DNA of 64,000 nucleotides. Source: Apostichopus japonicus (lineage: Eukaryota > Echinodermata > Holothuroidea > Aspidochirotida > Stichopodidae). Below the pieces are notes generated by a model. That model worked only from the letters and a program-made list of their open reading frames with translations. It was not told the DNA's origin and did not search any database. The translations under genes were made by a program, and so were the position numbers. The DNA is taken from the NCBI RefSeq assembly GCF_037975245.1, contig NC_092576.1:41358611-41422610 (forward strand), given 5' to 3'. Below, piece after piece: positions 11,026 to 23,900 of the stretch (position 1 is its first letter; each line of letters begins with the position of its first letter).

Positions 11026-13919
11026 ATGAAGTCAGGAATTAGTTTGGATAAGGATTATGTTCCTAGTGGAGGCGATTATAGGCGTTTTGAGAGCAAGAAA
11101 AGTAATGGTCATAGTTCTAACTTTAGGAGGCATGCTAAGGTACATAGTTTCAGGGATAAGCTGAAGATTGTCTTTACCAATGCTAGCAGTATTCGTAAAA
11201 ATATTGCTGAATTTACTGTGCTTCTCGAGGATCTGAAACCGGATGTGTTTGGTATCACCGAATCTTGGTTAAGGGAGGACATTGATCGTGCTGAGGTTTC
11301 TCACCCGGGGTATGTTGTGTATCTTCAGGACAGAAGGGATACTCATAACGGGTTTGGTGGGGGAGTTTTACTGTATGTTAGGGATGACATTGTAAGTGTT
11401 GAGAAATCTCAGTTGCAAGGGTCTTTTGTTAATTCTGTCTGGTGCGAGTTGTCCACAAACAACTTCAAGAGGTCCAGGGACGTTATCTCTGTGGGTGTTG
11501 TTTACCGCTCTCCTAACAGCAGCGATGATAATGATGTCGTGCTGTTTGATGCAATTAGAAAGGCTGATAAAGGTGATGTTGTTATAATGGGCGGCTTTAA
11601 TTTTCCTGACATTAATTGGATAGATGGTTCTAGTAGTAGGAAAAGTAGTAATTTTCTAGATGTTGTGCAAGATTGCTTTTAACATCATCATGTTACTTTC
11701 CCTACTAGGGTGATAACATCCTGGATCTTGTTTTGAGTTCTAATCCAAGCAATATTGTTGATTTGACCGGTCTAGGAAAACTAGGAACTAGTGATCATGA
11801 TATACTAGCTTTTGATGTTGTTTGCAAGGTCGTAAATTCTGTTAGCAAGGAAAAAGTCCCTGATTTTTCGAGATCAGATACAGAGGCAATTGAAACTTTA
11901 CTAAAGGGTACAGATCGGATTAATTTGTTTAGAGATATGAGTGCTTCTCAGTCTTGGATTTGTTTTGCTGATAAATTAAAGGTCATTATGGAAAATCATG
12001 TTCCATGGAAGAATCGTCGTCGTAAAAGCAGTATGCCTCACTGGATGAATAAGAAAGTTAGATGGGCAATTAGGCAAAAACGTAGAATGTGGAAGTTGTT
12101 TAGGAGGACTAAATCTTAATCTCTTTTGGCCAAGTTTAAAATTCATCAGCTGAAGGTAGAATGCTTAGTCTCTGATGCTAAATTGAATTTCGAAAAAAGC
12201 ATTGCCCTAAAAATTAAGGATAACCCAAAGGCCTTCTTTTCTTATATCAGTTCAAAGCAGAAAGTTAAGGCTGATAAGGCTGATAAGATAGTTACTGATA
12301 GTCAGGATCTTACAGATCTTTTGAACGACTATTTTGTGTCGGTTTTCACAAGGGAGGATACGAGTAGTATTCCAGATTTTCAGGGGGACAGTGATAGGCC
12401 TAAACTGGATACGGTCTAATTTTCGGATGACGTTGTCTTAAAGGAGCTGCTTCGTCTAAATGTTTCTAAAGCTTCTGCACCGGATGCAATCCATCCGTAT
12501 TTGTTGAAGACTTTTGCACACCATTTCTGTGTTCTGTGTTTTAGTAAATTTATGGATGGAGGATATGTTCCTAGGGACTGGAGATGTGCTAATATTACCC
12601 CAATTTTCAAGAAGGGTGATAAGACTAAGCCCTGTAATTATAGGCCCGTTAGTCTCACTAGTGTAGTTTGTAAGGTCGTGGAGTCTATTGTTAAAAAGTC
12701 TTTGGTCTGTCACTTCAGCAGTCAGTCTTTGATCAGAGAGTCTCAACATGGCTTTTGTCAAAAAAGGTCTTGTCTCACTAATATCCTTGAGTTTATGGAA
12801 GATGTAACAAGCTCACTAAATAGGCAGAGGTCTGTAGATGTTGTGTTCCTGGATTTCCAGAAGGCCTTTGACAAAGTTCCCCACCAGCGTCTTTTACTTA
12901 GGCTGAAGAGCATGGGTGTCATAGGGAATTTACTGTTTTGGATCGGGAATTGGCTTGGTAATAGGGAACAGAGGGTGGTAATTAATGGCTGTGCTTCTTC
13001 TTGGCAGAACGTTACTAGTGGGGTTCCACAAGGGTCTGTATTAGGTCCCCTGTTGTTTGTTGCCTATATTAATGACATCGATGGAGATATTTTGTGTACA
13101 GTTAAGAAGTTTGCTGATGACAACAAATTGTATTCTGACGTCTCTTCCAAAAGCGATTCTGAGAAATCTCAATTGGATTTAGATAAGATTGTTTTCCTGG
13201 TCTCAGGGATGGCAAATGCTTTTTAATATAGATAAATGTAAGGTACTGCACATTGGTAGTAGTAACCAAAAGTTTACATACAATCTAAATGGTGTGGAGT
13301 TGCATGAGGTCTCTGTTGAAAGAGACTTAGGTATCTACATTGACTCGTCTCTGCAACCTTCTAAACATCGTCTTGAAGCTGCTAAAAGAGGTAATAGGGT
13401 TTTAGGTATGATCAAGAGGAACTTTAGTTTTCTGAAAGAGGACATCGTAGTTAGGCTTTATAAGCAGTTGGTTAGGCCTCATCTGGAGTATGCTGTGCAG
13501 GCTTGGAACCCTTATTTTGCTAAGGATAAGGAAGTACTTGAAAAGGTCCAGAGGAGGGCTACTAGGTTGATTAGTTCCTTAAACAGGGTTCCTTATTATA
13601 GGCGGTTACAAATGTTGAATCTCACCACACTGGAGCTTAGGAGGTTACGTGGGGACTTGATCCAGGTTTTCAAGATTGTGTATGGTTTCGACAATTTATC
13701 CTTTACCGACTTTTACATGTTTGCAAACAGTAGTTGTACTAGAGGTCATTGTCTTAAGCTTCAAAAGTCGCATAGTAGGATTAATATTCGACATAACTTT
13801 TTTCTAAAAGGGTTGTGAATGAGTGGAATAGTTTGCCTGAGAAAGTTGTACTTGCAAGTAGTGTCAATGGGTTTAAGAATGCTTTGGACAAGCACTTTAA
13901 GCATTGTAATCGGGTCTGA
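11026..13919 (+). pseudogene. LINE ORF2: apurinic-type endonuclease and reverse transcriptase, broken
   Basis: The N-terminal part is an APE-type endonuclease: TNASSIRKN, ITESWL, VVYRSPNS, and GTSDHDIL after a frameshift. The usual GDFN catalytic motif reads GGFN here, a lost Asp. The reverse transcriptase has CNYRPVSLTS, VFLDFQKAFDKVPH, SGVPQGSVLGPLLF and FADDNKLY (catalytic DD kept). The C-terminal part has the RRATRLI block seen in this group. Damage: TAA at 11680, a frameshift near 11710, TAA at 12117, TAA at 12417, a frameshift near 13190-13226, and a one-base loss near 13805 compared with the second copy at 34.6 kb. The total span agrees with a CR1 ORF2 of about 960 codons. Confidence 0.9.
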
Positions 13920-14012
13920 GTGTTTGTGTCTTCAGTTTTTTCCCTCTTTTTATAGGGTCCTTGATGGGGACTTAAGTGTCCTTCCTGATCCTTTTTTCTA
14001 CTAAACTAAACT

Positions 14013-14022
14013 AAGGTCAATA
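14013..14022. repeat. Right target-site duplication of the LINE (AAGGTCAATA)
   Basis: Second copy of the 10 bases at 9312-9321, directly following the ACTAAACTAAACT tail. The next bases, TGTCTCCC, continue the unit-B homology. Confidence 0.8.
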
Positions 14023-14649
14023 TGTCTCCCGCCAAGCTTTCAATCAAGAAATTATTGAAAGCAAAAAAATTGCTCACCTTAGTAACAAATCGGCCACTTC
14101 AATGCCATACCTTTGTTGGTGTAATTTCTGTAAAGATTATGTTGAATGCCCCCCCCCCCCCGCCTCGCAAAAAAAAAATGTACATTCTTCAAGATGTAGA
14201 ATTATTTGAAATAAGCCTTATTATTTATTGGTAATATATGTCAATTTGAGTTTCTTACAGCCAGAAATAGTCTCCACTTTGCTAGATGATGTCAGGCTGA
14301 TAATACTTAAAGGGGTGTTAAGAAATGGGGATTTGAAGGAACGCTTAGATGAATATTTCTGATCCATAACACGGGACAAAATAAATGACCTGCTAAGGCT
14401 TACCTTCGATTAACAATTAAACGATGCATCAATAGCTTCATCAAACTACGAATGGAAAAAAAGTCAAAACTTAAATGAATTTTTAGGATCCCACTGTATT
14501 CTGATGTATCACGTGTGAGGGTAGGGGATTGGTAGGGAACCTAGTTACGAGTAGTTTACCACTGCTAAACCATTATTATCTAGCAAAATCTGAATAGCTC
14601 GAGTAAGCTTCATTTCTTATAGGTGAATTGTTATATGAAACTGATGCAG

Positions 14650-16975
14650 ATAAAAATATTGACAATAATTTGTTCAAAGAGGAAACTCATTAAATGTATT
14701 GTGAATCATCGTGTCGTACAATGTTATGGATGTGAGCTCTTATATCCTTTTTGCGTGAAATTCTTGAAGCTGAACAACATTTGTAGTACATTTTTAACAC
14801 AATGATGTTTATAGTTTATAACATATATTGCTTTCTGAAATTTGAAACGCAATTGATGAAGGCGAACTAGTAACACATTTTATATAAACATGATTGATCA
14901 AGCAGTGGCGTTAATGGCAGTCTGATCATAAATGTAAATTATTATATAGAAGAATATTTAATGAAAGATGACTTTTCTTTTAATATTCATTATAGAGCTA
15001 TGATCAAGTTCTGGTTTTACATAGACACATCATCACGAAGTTGTACAGCCGTGTAGGGTGAATAACAGATAGATAAGCGCCAGTAGCATGACGCCATCTC
15101 TAGGCATCCTAAACTAATAACAAACAGAAAGTTCATCACGAGTTAATTTTTAATTACATAAGATAAGGAAAAGTTCAGGTTTTATAAGTACACCGGCGTA
15201 TGAGTACTTAAACGGTGGTTACTCGAGTGTTTCAAGTACATGCATTGTGCAACTTTGAACGACACCGATTGTGGCCTGTAAGGATATGGCGTATACTAGA
15301 GTACTAGGGAGTTGGGTTTGAGTGATTTAATCGTAAAACGAAGAAGATTAACGAATAATATTTGCAACTTCTGTCTGTCAGAATAACATACAATCATATA
15401 ATAAGAGTTAATTATTTGAAAAGATATGCAAATAAATGAACAATGAAAATTTACCTAAGAAATTATAAACAAAGGAAATGAACAAAGAAATGTATGGCTA
15501 AAACGGCTAGCAACGAATCGGTTTGTCTGTTCTTTTCCATTATTTGACAAGACATTATAGAAGCAGACAGCACTGGAGACATACCCACATAATGCATATT
15601 GGCATTTATGTGTAAAGATACACATCTAGCTTTTGGAAATGCTAACAGAACATTCCAGATTACATTATTTACACAAGCAAAACGTCCTTAAATAACCGCA
15701 ATTAGCAAATAAAATTTGCAAAAATCAACTTGATGATATTAAGATCAGTTGCATTCACAGGTCAGGCTACAAGCGCAATTAATAATAAATAGGCGCGTAG
15801 CCAGGAATTTGCCAAGGGAGGGGCGAAACTGTAGATTCGGCATTGTAAACTATCTAAGCGTAGCGCCACCATGATTGGCGCGAAGCGTACAAGAAAATGT
15901 CTCCCAGATTGCTGGAAATGGCACTTCCCAGGCCTTGTAAGTTTGCATCTTAGCATTTTCTCTTTTGAAAATACTAGCGATATCATAAAAAACATTAGAA
16001 AAATATGCTCAAGGGGGGGGGGGGGGGCGTCTGCCCTCTTCGCCCCCCCCCCTTGGCTACGCGCCTGACAATAAATGAAAAACAAAATGTTCATGTCGAC
16101 ACAGGTGTATAAAAGAATGGATTAATACTCCTTGAAGTTACAATCTCGACGTACTGAATATCTGCTATGACACACAATCAAGTATTAATTAAAAGTATCA
16201 CACAGAATGAGGTTCGTTTTAGATAACAATTCCCAAGACTTACTCTGTAAGAATCAATGAGTTCCAATCCATCTAATATTTCAAGATAAATCGTTTAAAC
16301 TCAACCTCGGTGAAGGAATTATTATCTTTATTGGTTTCTCTAAGATGGGAGTTATTAAATATGTTATCCAAATGTTCTTGCACTCAATACAAATGAGCTG
16401 TTACGAAGATTTACATTGTGTCCAGAAACGTTTTTTGTTAAAAATCAGAAAAAAAAATTATGAAAACTATAAGAACTGGGTATTGAACACATATTTCCTT
16501 TTTTAGTTTAAGTAATTTATTTATCATACTTTTATCTTTTAAATTTGTTAACTTTGCGTATTATTCAACTAACTACTGAAATTAAAACTAATTTATGAAC
16601 TAACATTGAAACATATTCGCTGCCCTGTTTTTCATAGACCTGGTACTAGGGAGAGGATATATAGCCGATTTTATTTGAGATTGGATTGCAGGGACAACAA
16701 TTTCAAATCAATAACGTACACTAGTCAAAACGTATGAAAGGTGTCTCCATATATCGCCCCTTCCTCCATCCTGTGCGCATACAATCACATATATGAAATG
16801 CATGTGTCATGGTTAGCTGGTGCTATATAAGTGTGGGCATTGCATTTAATGCCATATTATAATTGAATAAAGTTTGTAACTGCTTACAACGTTTTTGAAT
16901 ACAAAATCATAAATATGTGCTAACTGTTCATTGAACATATTAATATCGTAACCTTCAGCACATAATTTAGTTATA
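14650..16975. other. Block present in unit A but absent from unit B
   Basis: Homology to unit B stops near 14650 (B about 22510) and resumes near 16975 (B about 22525). The block is AT-rich and contains a small TIR element (15791-16069). I see no gene in the rest. It is either an insertion in A or a deletion in B. Confidence 0.5.
15791..16069. mobile_element. Small non-autonomous TIR element (MITE-like)
   Basis: The left end reads AGGCGCGTAGCC followed by AAGGGAGGGGCGAA. The right end is its inverse, TTCGCCCCCC then GGCTACGCGCCT, with long G and C homopolymers inside the right arm. The length is about 280 bp and there is no coding capacity. I could not define a clear target-site duplication. 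Confidence 0.75.
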
Positions 16976-19900
16976 CTAATTCGTAAGCACACACACATAC
17001 AGCTGTTTTGCCAAATAAGAAAACAGTAGTAGACCTTTTATCGTCTAATGTAAACAACTGAATATGAAATATCTTATATGGTTTGTATAAGCAAACAAAA
17101 ATGAGATGAGTTGTCGACAGTAAGCCACGTACGATATAAACCGTAGTACGTAAGCATTCGCTGTTACAAGTTGTAGAGACGTCGCCGTTTTGTCTGTAAC
17201 TGCATGAAAACTGTTCATGGCTGGAACTCCTTAAATTAAAAAAAAAATGCCAACTTATTCCGACTGTCGTGATTCCCTCATTACACAGGTGTGAAAGTAT
17301 TTTACTGAAACATATTCTGACTGTGTTCTCACTGAGCTTATTTTAAAATCACTAACTATGCCTATTGTCTTGGTCTGACACACTTGTTACGCATGTATTG
17401 CCAGATATTTGCTTTGTAAGGTTAGCATATGTTTCCAATTTCCTAGGCTGTGCGATTTAAAAACGATTAATAGCATCTCCTCCTGATAATACTGTGAAGG
17501 AGTGTCAAGGAAGTAGCAGTTCTAATTAATATGTATTTGTGGGTACTTAAAGCGGAGGGGTATGAGTGACCGCTTTTATGGGCGTCCGCAGAACAAAAGT
17601 TACGTCGGACTTTGGCAACCGGTTAACTTAACAACTAGTTATACTTTAAGGTTTAGTTTTATTTGTCACCTTCTAGACGTTTATATATGACGCTCGGGCT
17701 TTCGTTACTCTTTAATGTTATCGTTTTAATTTGTATCGGACCAGACTCGAAAAGTTATCTTACACCAAACAAAAAAGGCTACTTGACAGTATTTATGACA
17801 TGTATAAATTCTTCTGATCTTTTAACCGTGTCTTAAGGGGATAGGTAGCTTTATTGTTTCGGTACTTATTCTGCCCTGGGGCAGGGTACCCCGCCGATTA
17901 CGACAAACGCGAAACCTCGTTTCAAGTTCTCGTTAATTGTTATTTTACGCCCAATTCACATATCATAATGAAGAATTAAATGTATTCGTTGGAAAAGGTC
18001 CCTGGGTAGGTGTGAAGCCCTTAAAGTAATCATAGTTTCTTGCTGCCCTGTATTGTGTTGTAAGCAACAAAGTACAAGTCAGAACACTTATTCACTATGA
18101 AATTCACTTGTGAAAAAGTGGATGTAATTGTAGCTTTGTCTATATTTTTTGATAACATGTTTAAGGGTTAGACAACCCCCAATGGATTGACCGTGGCTGC
18201 TACAGGCCCTATGAGCGTCTTGTATACTTTATCCAGATAATACCAACTTGCCATCGTACAATAAGCTGTATGTTTGATCAAATGTATGTGACGTTAACGG
18301 TTCCATTTAAGTTACATTACGGAGTGATTTTGAACGTGCTAAATGTACTCCTTCTGCCATCTTTTATGTATGCTGATTGTCCAACGCGATAAAAACTAAC
18401 AGCTTTTTGGCTGATTAATACGGCCAACGTTAAGTTCAGCAGATATAGCAGTGGGCTGCAAATCCGAGTCAAACAATAATGGGACATAATACATTTGATT
18501 CATCGATATATTGGTAACTGTCATACGTATGCAACATGCCAATTGCTAAGGTACTTAATCGAATAAACGTGGCATGCCTTTTTAGTGATTAACAAGATTG
18601 ATTTTTTACAATGAATGAAGCATTTAGCCTGTCATATACAGTAGGTTAAATGTAGGAATTAATCTGGCCATTACATACTTAAAAAAACAGCTGGGAATAG
18701 TTTCAAAGTGAGAAGGAGCGACTGAGATTTTGATTCTGTTTCAACTTTTTGGTACTGTAAGAATTCGTAGGAAAGGGACAGCCCCTTGCTCCCCCGCCAA
18801 TGACCACTTGTGTTACTGTTTTTATTTTGCGTTAATTAATAGTTGCCTAAATTTAATATTAAGCTGAAAATAGATAGTCCGACGGGTGGAAGTTCCATTT
18901 TATACTACTATTGTTTTCCAAAAACTTGTTTGAACAAGACAAATTTTCCTGTAACAGATATTGACGCAGATACTGTAATTCACAGTTATTCGCAAGAGGA
19001 TAATAGTTTTGTTCATCCATTTTCTTGCCGCAATTCCATTCTGAACATCGATATGTTAAAATGATTTAATTGTTACATAAGTGATGCGACAAAAGTAAAA
19101 CCACATCAAGCATTTTTAAATCCATGCGGTTTATGCTTCATAGGACATCTTAATGTTTCAAAAGCCAACGAGACTGAATAGGTCAGACTATCACTAAGCA
19201 GCATTGACGCAACATTGGTTATAATATAAGTTTCATCATCGACTGAAACTGTTTATTTTGTAGCATATTTACTTAACATTTTATTGTAGTGTTAATACTT
19301 TTTATACTAACAAAATCATATAATTTTGCATCTAGAACATGTCAGCATAATATTGCGTAGTAAACTATGGAAATCGCCTCACGTGTAGTTATGAGGGATT
19401 AGCATGTTTGTTCAACCTTATAAAGTCTTAAATATTAAGCTTAAAACGTCATCCTCATACAATGGATTCGGTCCATAAGAAGTTCAGGACATAAATTGTT
19501 TTCTTGATTATGGATCTGTTTGATTGAAGTAGGTATCATAATACAATATTAATCGCGATATCACTCGATCGTGTTCTGTGCTACATTAATTGGACCTTAC
19601 ATGACCTTTGTATATTATATTTTTGTCAACATTCATCGCAAACAACATCAACTAAATAAAATGAAAGAAAACATTTATTTTACAAAGGACCTAATTACGT
19701 TTACATTTTGGGCCAAACTTCTTTTGATGTTGCGTATTACAAATAGTCGCTGGATTAAGGGGCTCCAAACAAAATGCTTGCAGAAACCTCAGAGTAATGT
19801 AATTGACAAAAAAAAAAAATTACTGGTATCAGAAAGTAGTTCTATATTTCACTAGAGTATTTATGTATTGATGAAGCAATGTTTCAACAACATTGTATCC

Positions 19901-20706
19901 ACAAACCATTACCAGTAAAATGCCTGCATCTGACACTGATTCAAAGAAAAGATTCACAGAAAATATAAACTTTGCATTAAAAACACTTCTTTGGGTTGCA
20001 AGTTTGCGCTAATTTTATAGGTCTTGCTTAACATATGTATATTATGTGGTCAGTATTGTTTTTTTTTTCTCGAGAATGCTGACCAGAAGTGGAACATAAC
20101 GTCTTCATTCGAAGGCAATAGTTCATAAATCTGTACCCCGCCCCTCCACAACACATAAGTGACGAAATAGGTATATTCACTAAAATTCCGAAAGTTCCAC
20201 CTCATCCTATCGTGTCAGTCCGCAGGTATCTCTTGTGTAAACAAAAACTCATATAAATCAGATAAAGAGTTCTAGTGGTCCGATAAAACATATCTCTTTT
20301 ACTGATAGTAGGTATATATTACACGAGTACTCAGTGGTCGCGTATTAGCTTCATGCGGACGGTTACGTTTTATGCTGTTGTGCAAATATAATACCACTTG
20401 CATTTCATGTAGTGTTATACATTTGATTCATTAGCACCGCTTGGTTACATTAAGACAATTGATCATTATCTAATATCAAGTTGGTAAATATCACCCAGAA
20501 ATCGTGTTGACGCCGAAAGAAAAAGTTCTCGTCATTTCAAAAATAACGTAATGTGCAAATAAAGTTTTCCGTTTGCCGAACTGTGTATCTAGCATTTCTG
20601 TTTGTCATAGGTCGACGAGCTTTGCAAATAAAAAATATAACAAAGATGACTTCCATATGTCCATGCACAAAGGTATCCATTCAAACAGTTCGGTGATGAC
20701 AGTTCA

Positions 20707-20840
20707 TGAGTATGGGAAGCCGTATGTCAAAGCTTGAAACATTAGAAGTGGATCCATCGGATGAACAAGCCAGTGGATATGAAGAACCGACATCATCATC
20801 TGCTAGCTCCATCCTCAGCGCACTAAATATTCATATATGA
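20707..20840 (+). pseudogene. Degraded copy of NLR exon 1 at the end of unit A
   Basis: The start matches NLR exon 1 at 26282. Both have an ATG, then LETLEVD or LETLKVD, SSD or PSD, QASG, EEP and a Ser run. After the Ser run the similarity ends and the frame meets TGA within about 14 codons. There is no donor site like that of the intact copy, and the next sequence is unit B rather than a NACHT exon. It is a relic left by the tandem duplication. Confidence 0.7.
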
Positions 20841-20993
20841 TAGGGGGGTTAACACTTATGTATTTCTTTATCCAGCTCCATCCTGAACGCATATTTAAGC
20901 CCTTCCACATTATTTAAACCACGCCTATATCTCCAGTCTCAGCACACTCCTTATGTCACTCAAAGGTTTCCCCCGCCTTAATATGTTAATTTT

Positions 20994-23900
20994 ATGAAAC
21001 TTCAAGACGATTTTAAAAACTGCAATTTTGTCTGTATCTGAATTGAAGCTGTTCACGTTTGAGACTTGTGCTTGAAATTCGTCTTTGATGCAACGATAAT
21101 TTTGAATGTGAGTATGGGTGCAATGGTAAGTAATTATTCCTGAAACACATCCATAAAGGGTTCTTCCTGAGCCTATTTCAACTAGAGCACTATCGGAGCA
21201 AAACTTATCAGATCAACCAAGTTTACTTGTAAAGTTAGGATGCAACGGTGCAAAATAAAATTATCAGGTTATCAAGTATTTTTCATCTACTGTCATAAAA
21301 TAAACATAATTATTTATTTCACTTTACACTTTCTATTAATACTAATCACCGCAAAGGGACAGCGTGGTAATCATTTGTGCCCATGTAAATGAGCCAGCTG
21401 AATTATCAACAATCTACAGGGTCACCTGTATCACAATAGGGAGGTGAGGACAGGAATATCACCCTGATTACCCTCGCTTTCTAACGGACGTCGATTCCTC
21501 CAAACTGTCATCTCCACCCCTGCTCCTACTTCAGTGGTAAAATATTGAAGCTAACCATGAAGAAAACATGACGTAATGGTCTAGAAACGTTTATAAAATA
21601 AGTAAGGTATGTAAATTAAAGAAGAAAACATGTCAATAAAGTCAGGTTTTCTTGTTCTTCTGTTACCTTTAATATTATTTATTTATCCAAAAAACTTACA
21701 TTAAATTACTAAACTCTCTTCAGTAATTCCTTATGTGAGGGCAAATGACGATAGTTATAAAGATTTCAGAGATAATTAAGTAACATACTCCAATCAAACC
21801 ACTTAAAGTTTATATAGCATTACATGTATCTAGGTCAATATGTCTCCCACCAAGCTTTCAACCAAGAAATTATCGAAAACAAATCGGTCACCTTAGTAAC
21901 AAATCGGCCAGTTTATAGCTATACCTTTGTGGGTATTTTTTTCTGTAAAGATTATGTTGAAAGCTCCCCCCCCCCCCTTTCACACACACATTAAAAATCG
22001 AAAATGATTTAGGATGTATAATTCATCGAGATAAGCCTCAGTATTCATCAGTAATGTATTTAAATATGAGTTTCTTACAGTCCGAACTAGTCTCCAATCT
22101 CCCTACAATCATCAATCCAATATGTGAAATCTTGATTCCAGGCTGACAATACTTAACGGGGGTGTTAAGAAACGGGGACTTGGAGTAACAGCTTTAGATT
22201 AATATTTCTGATCCATAACCGGGGCAATAACAAATGGCCTGCTACGGCTTAGCTATGATTTACAATAGAATGATGCATCAATGGCTTCAGCAAATGACGT
22301 ATGGACCTAAAAAATAATTTAGAGGAATTTTGGGATCCCACGGTATTCTGATGAATCACGCGTGAGGGGAAAGGTGAGTGTGAGAGAAACCAATTATGAG
22401 TAATCTACTACTGCTAAACTATCATTATCTATCTGATCTGAGGAGCATTAATAACCTTTAGCACTTATATGTAATTTGTTATATGTAACCGATACAGATG
22501 AAAGTCTGAAAGACTGTTATAATAATTCGTAAGCACACAGCTGCTTTACCAAATAAGAATACAATACTGGACCTTTGATCATCTAATGTAAACAAGTGAA
22601 TCTGAAATATCCGAGATGGGTTGTATTAGCAAACAAAAATGAGATGAAGTGTCACGGCAAGCCACGTAACCAAATACCGTGGCATGTTTTACAAATTTTA
22701 AAGACGTCGCCATTTTGTCAGTTACTGCAGGTAACTGTTCATGGATCGAACTTCTTCAATTCAAAAGATGTCAATTTATTGCGACTGCAATGGTTCCCCC
22801 ATTATACAGGTAAGAATATATATTGCTTAAAAAATATCTTACAGTGTTCTAGAAAAAAAAAATATTTTAAACTAATTGACTATGCCCATTGTCTTGGTCA
22901 GACAGACTTACGCATGCATTGATAGACACTTGCTTTGTAAAAATATCATAGTTTTTCAATTTATAGACTGCATGATAACATTATCTAGTAGTTACAACTT
23001 TAATCACATGTCCTCTTGATAATACTGTGAAGGAGTGTCAAGGAAGTGGCAGTTCTAGTAAAGCGGAGGGGCAATTGTTACCGCTTTCATGCGCGTCAGC
23101 AGAACATAAATGGAACGTCTGATTTTTTATACCTGTATACATAACAACAAATTAAACGTTTAGGTCTAGTTTTATTAGTCACCTTCTAGTTGTCTAGATA
23201 TAATGCTCTCGGACTTACTTTGTGGAGGCAGGATTTCCCTTGAATTACCATTTTTTGGGGGATAAACTTTAAGAAAGCTTTAATTTTCTCCTTTTATTAT
23301 TGTAAGGGAAAAGAATCGGAACATTGTCTTTCTTCTGGTCCCGCTGCCTTATTGCTATATATATGTATGAACAAATGTACATCTATGTGATATAATGGCA
23401 TGCATAATCGCAACAAAACTCTACTGGAAAGTATTTATGACATGTTTAAAATTCTTCTGACTTCTTAACCCTGTCTTCAACGGATAGGTAGCTTTATCGT
23501 TTCGGTACTTACCTACTGTGCCCTGGGGTTGAGGACCCCAGCGATTGCGGCCACCGCTCCAACTTTCTTGGGCCTCCGTGTTTCAATATCTTATTAATTG
23601 TGATTTGACATATAATAACACTTGTCATAGAGAGGAATAAAATGTCTTCAGAATAAAAGGTTCGTGGAGAAAGGGCGAAGCTCTTCACATTTTAAAGAAT
23701 TTTTGTTCCCATGTAGCGTTGTGTAACAACATAATAAAAGTCTCACAAAAGACTATTTACTTTCTATGATTTTGTGAAAAAAAAAAGATTTTTTAAAAAT
23801 GTTCTCCTTCTTTTTTTACTTCATGTTTAAGGGATAGACAACACCCAAATGACCTTACCCCTGGCTGTTGTTCCAATAATATAAACTTACTACCGCGCAA

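Larger units (their letters stand above)
9322..14012 (+). mobile_element. Near full-length CR1-group LINE (non-LTR retrotransposon)
   Basis: This is about 4.7 kb with tandem monomers in the 5' UTR, ORF1 (PHD-like plus SGNH esterase) at 10080-11015, ORF2 (APE endonuclease plus reverse transcriptase) at 11026-13919, and a short 3' tail of ACTAA repeats. Both ends are fixed by the target-site duplication and by comparison with the empty site in unit B. Stops and frameshifts in both ORFs mean this copy cannot move on its own. A 5'-truncated second copy of the same family lies at 34427-34830. The ORF1 esterase domain and the RT type point to the CR1 group; the exact clade is not established here. 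Confidence 0.9.
8195..20830 (+). repeat. Segmental duplication unit A (NLR 5' region), interrupted by a LINE
   Basis: Unit A aligns in direct orientation with unit B at 20994-26400. Anchors: 8195-8300 with 20994-21095, 8640-8830 with 21360-21560, 9170-9320 plus 14013-14540 with 21690-22345, 16975-17130 with 22525-22650, 17500-17640 with 23030-23150, 17780-17890 with 23420-23530, 18720-18790 with 24340-24410, 19990-20100 with 25585-25670, and 20700-20810 with 26275-26375. Unit A is much longer because of the LINE at 9322-14012 and a 2.3-kb block (about 14650-16975) absent from B. It ends in a degraded copy of NLR exon 1. Apart from the LINE, a small TIR element and the exon relic, I see no gene in it. 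Confidence 0.8.

Noticed and set aside
10221-12419. All five in-frame stops in the LINE ORFs are TAA, raising the idea of codon reassignment or biased editing.
   Set aside because: The precursor codons cannot be read from one copy: at 11680 a Leu codon is as likely as Gln, and the others may be Lys, Glu or Gln. Frameshifts are also present and the NLR gene uses the standard code. Ordinary decay is sufficient.
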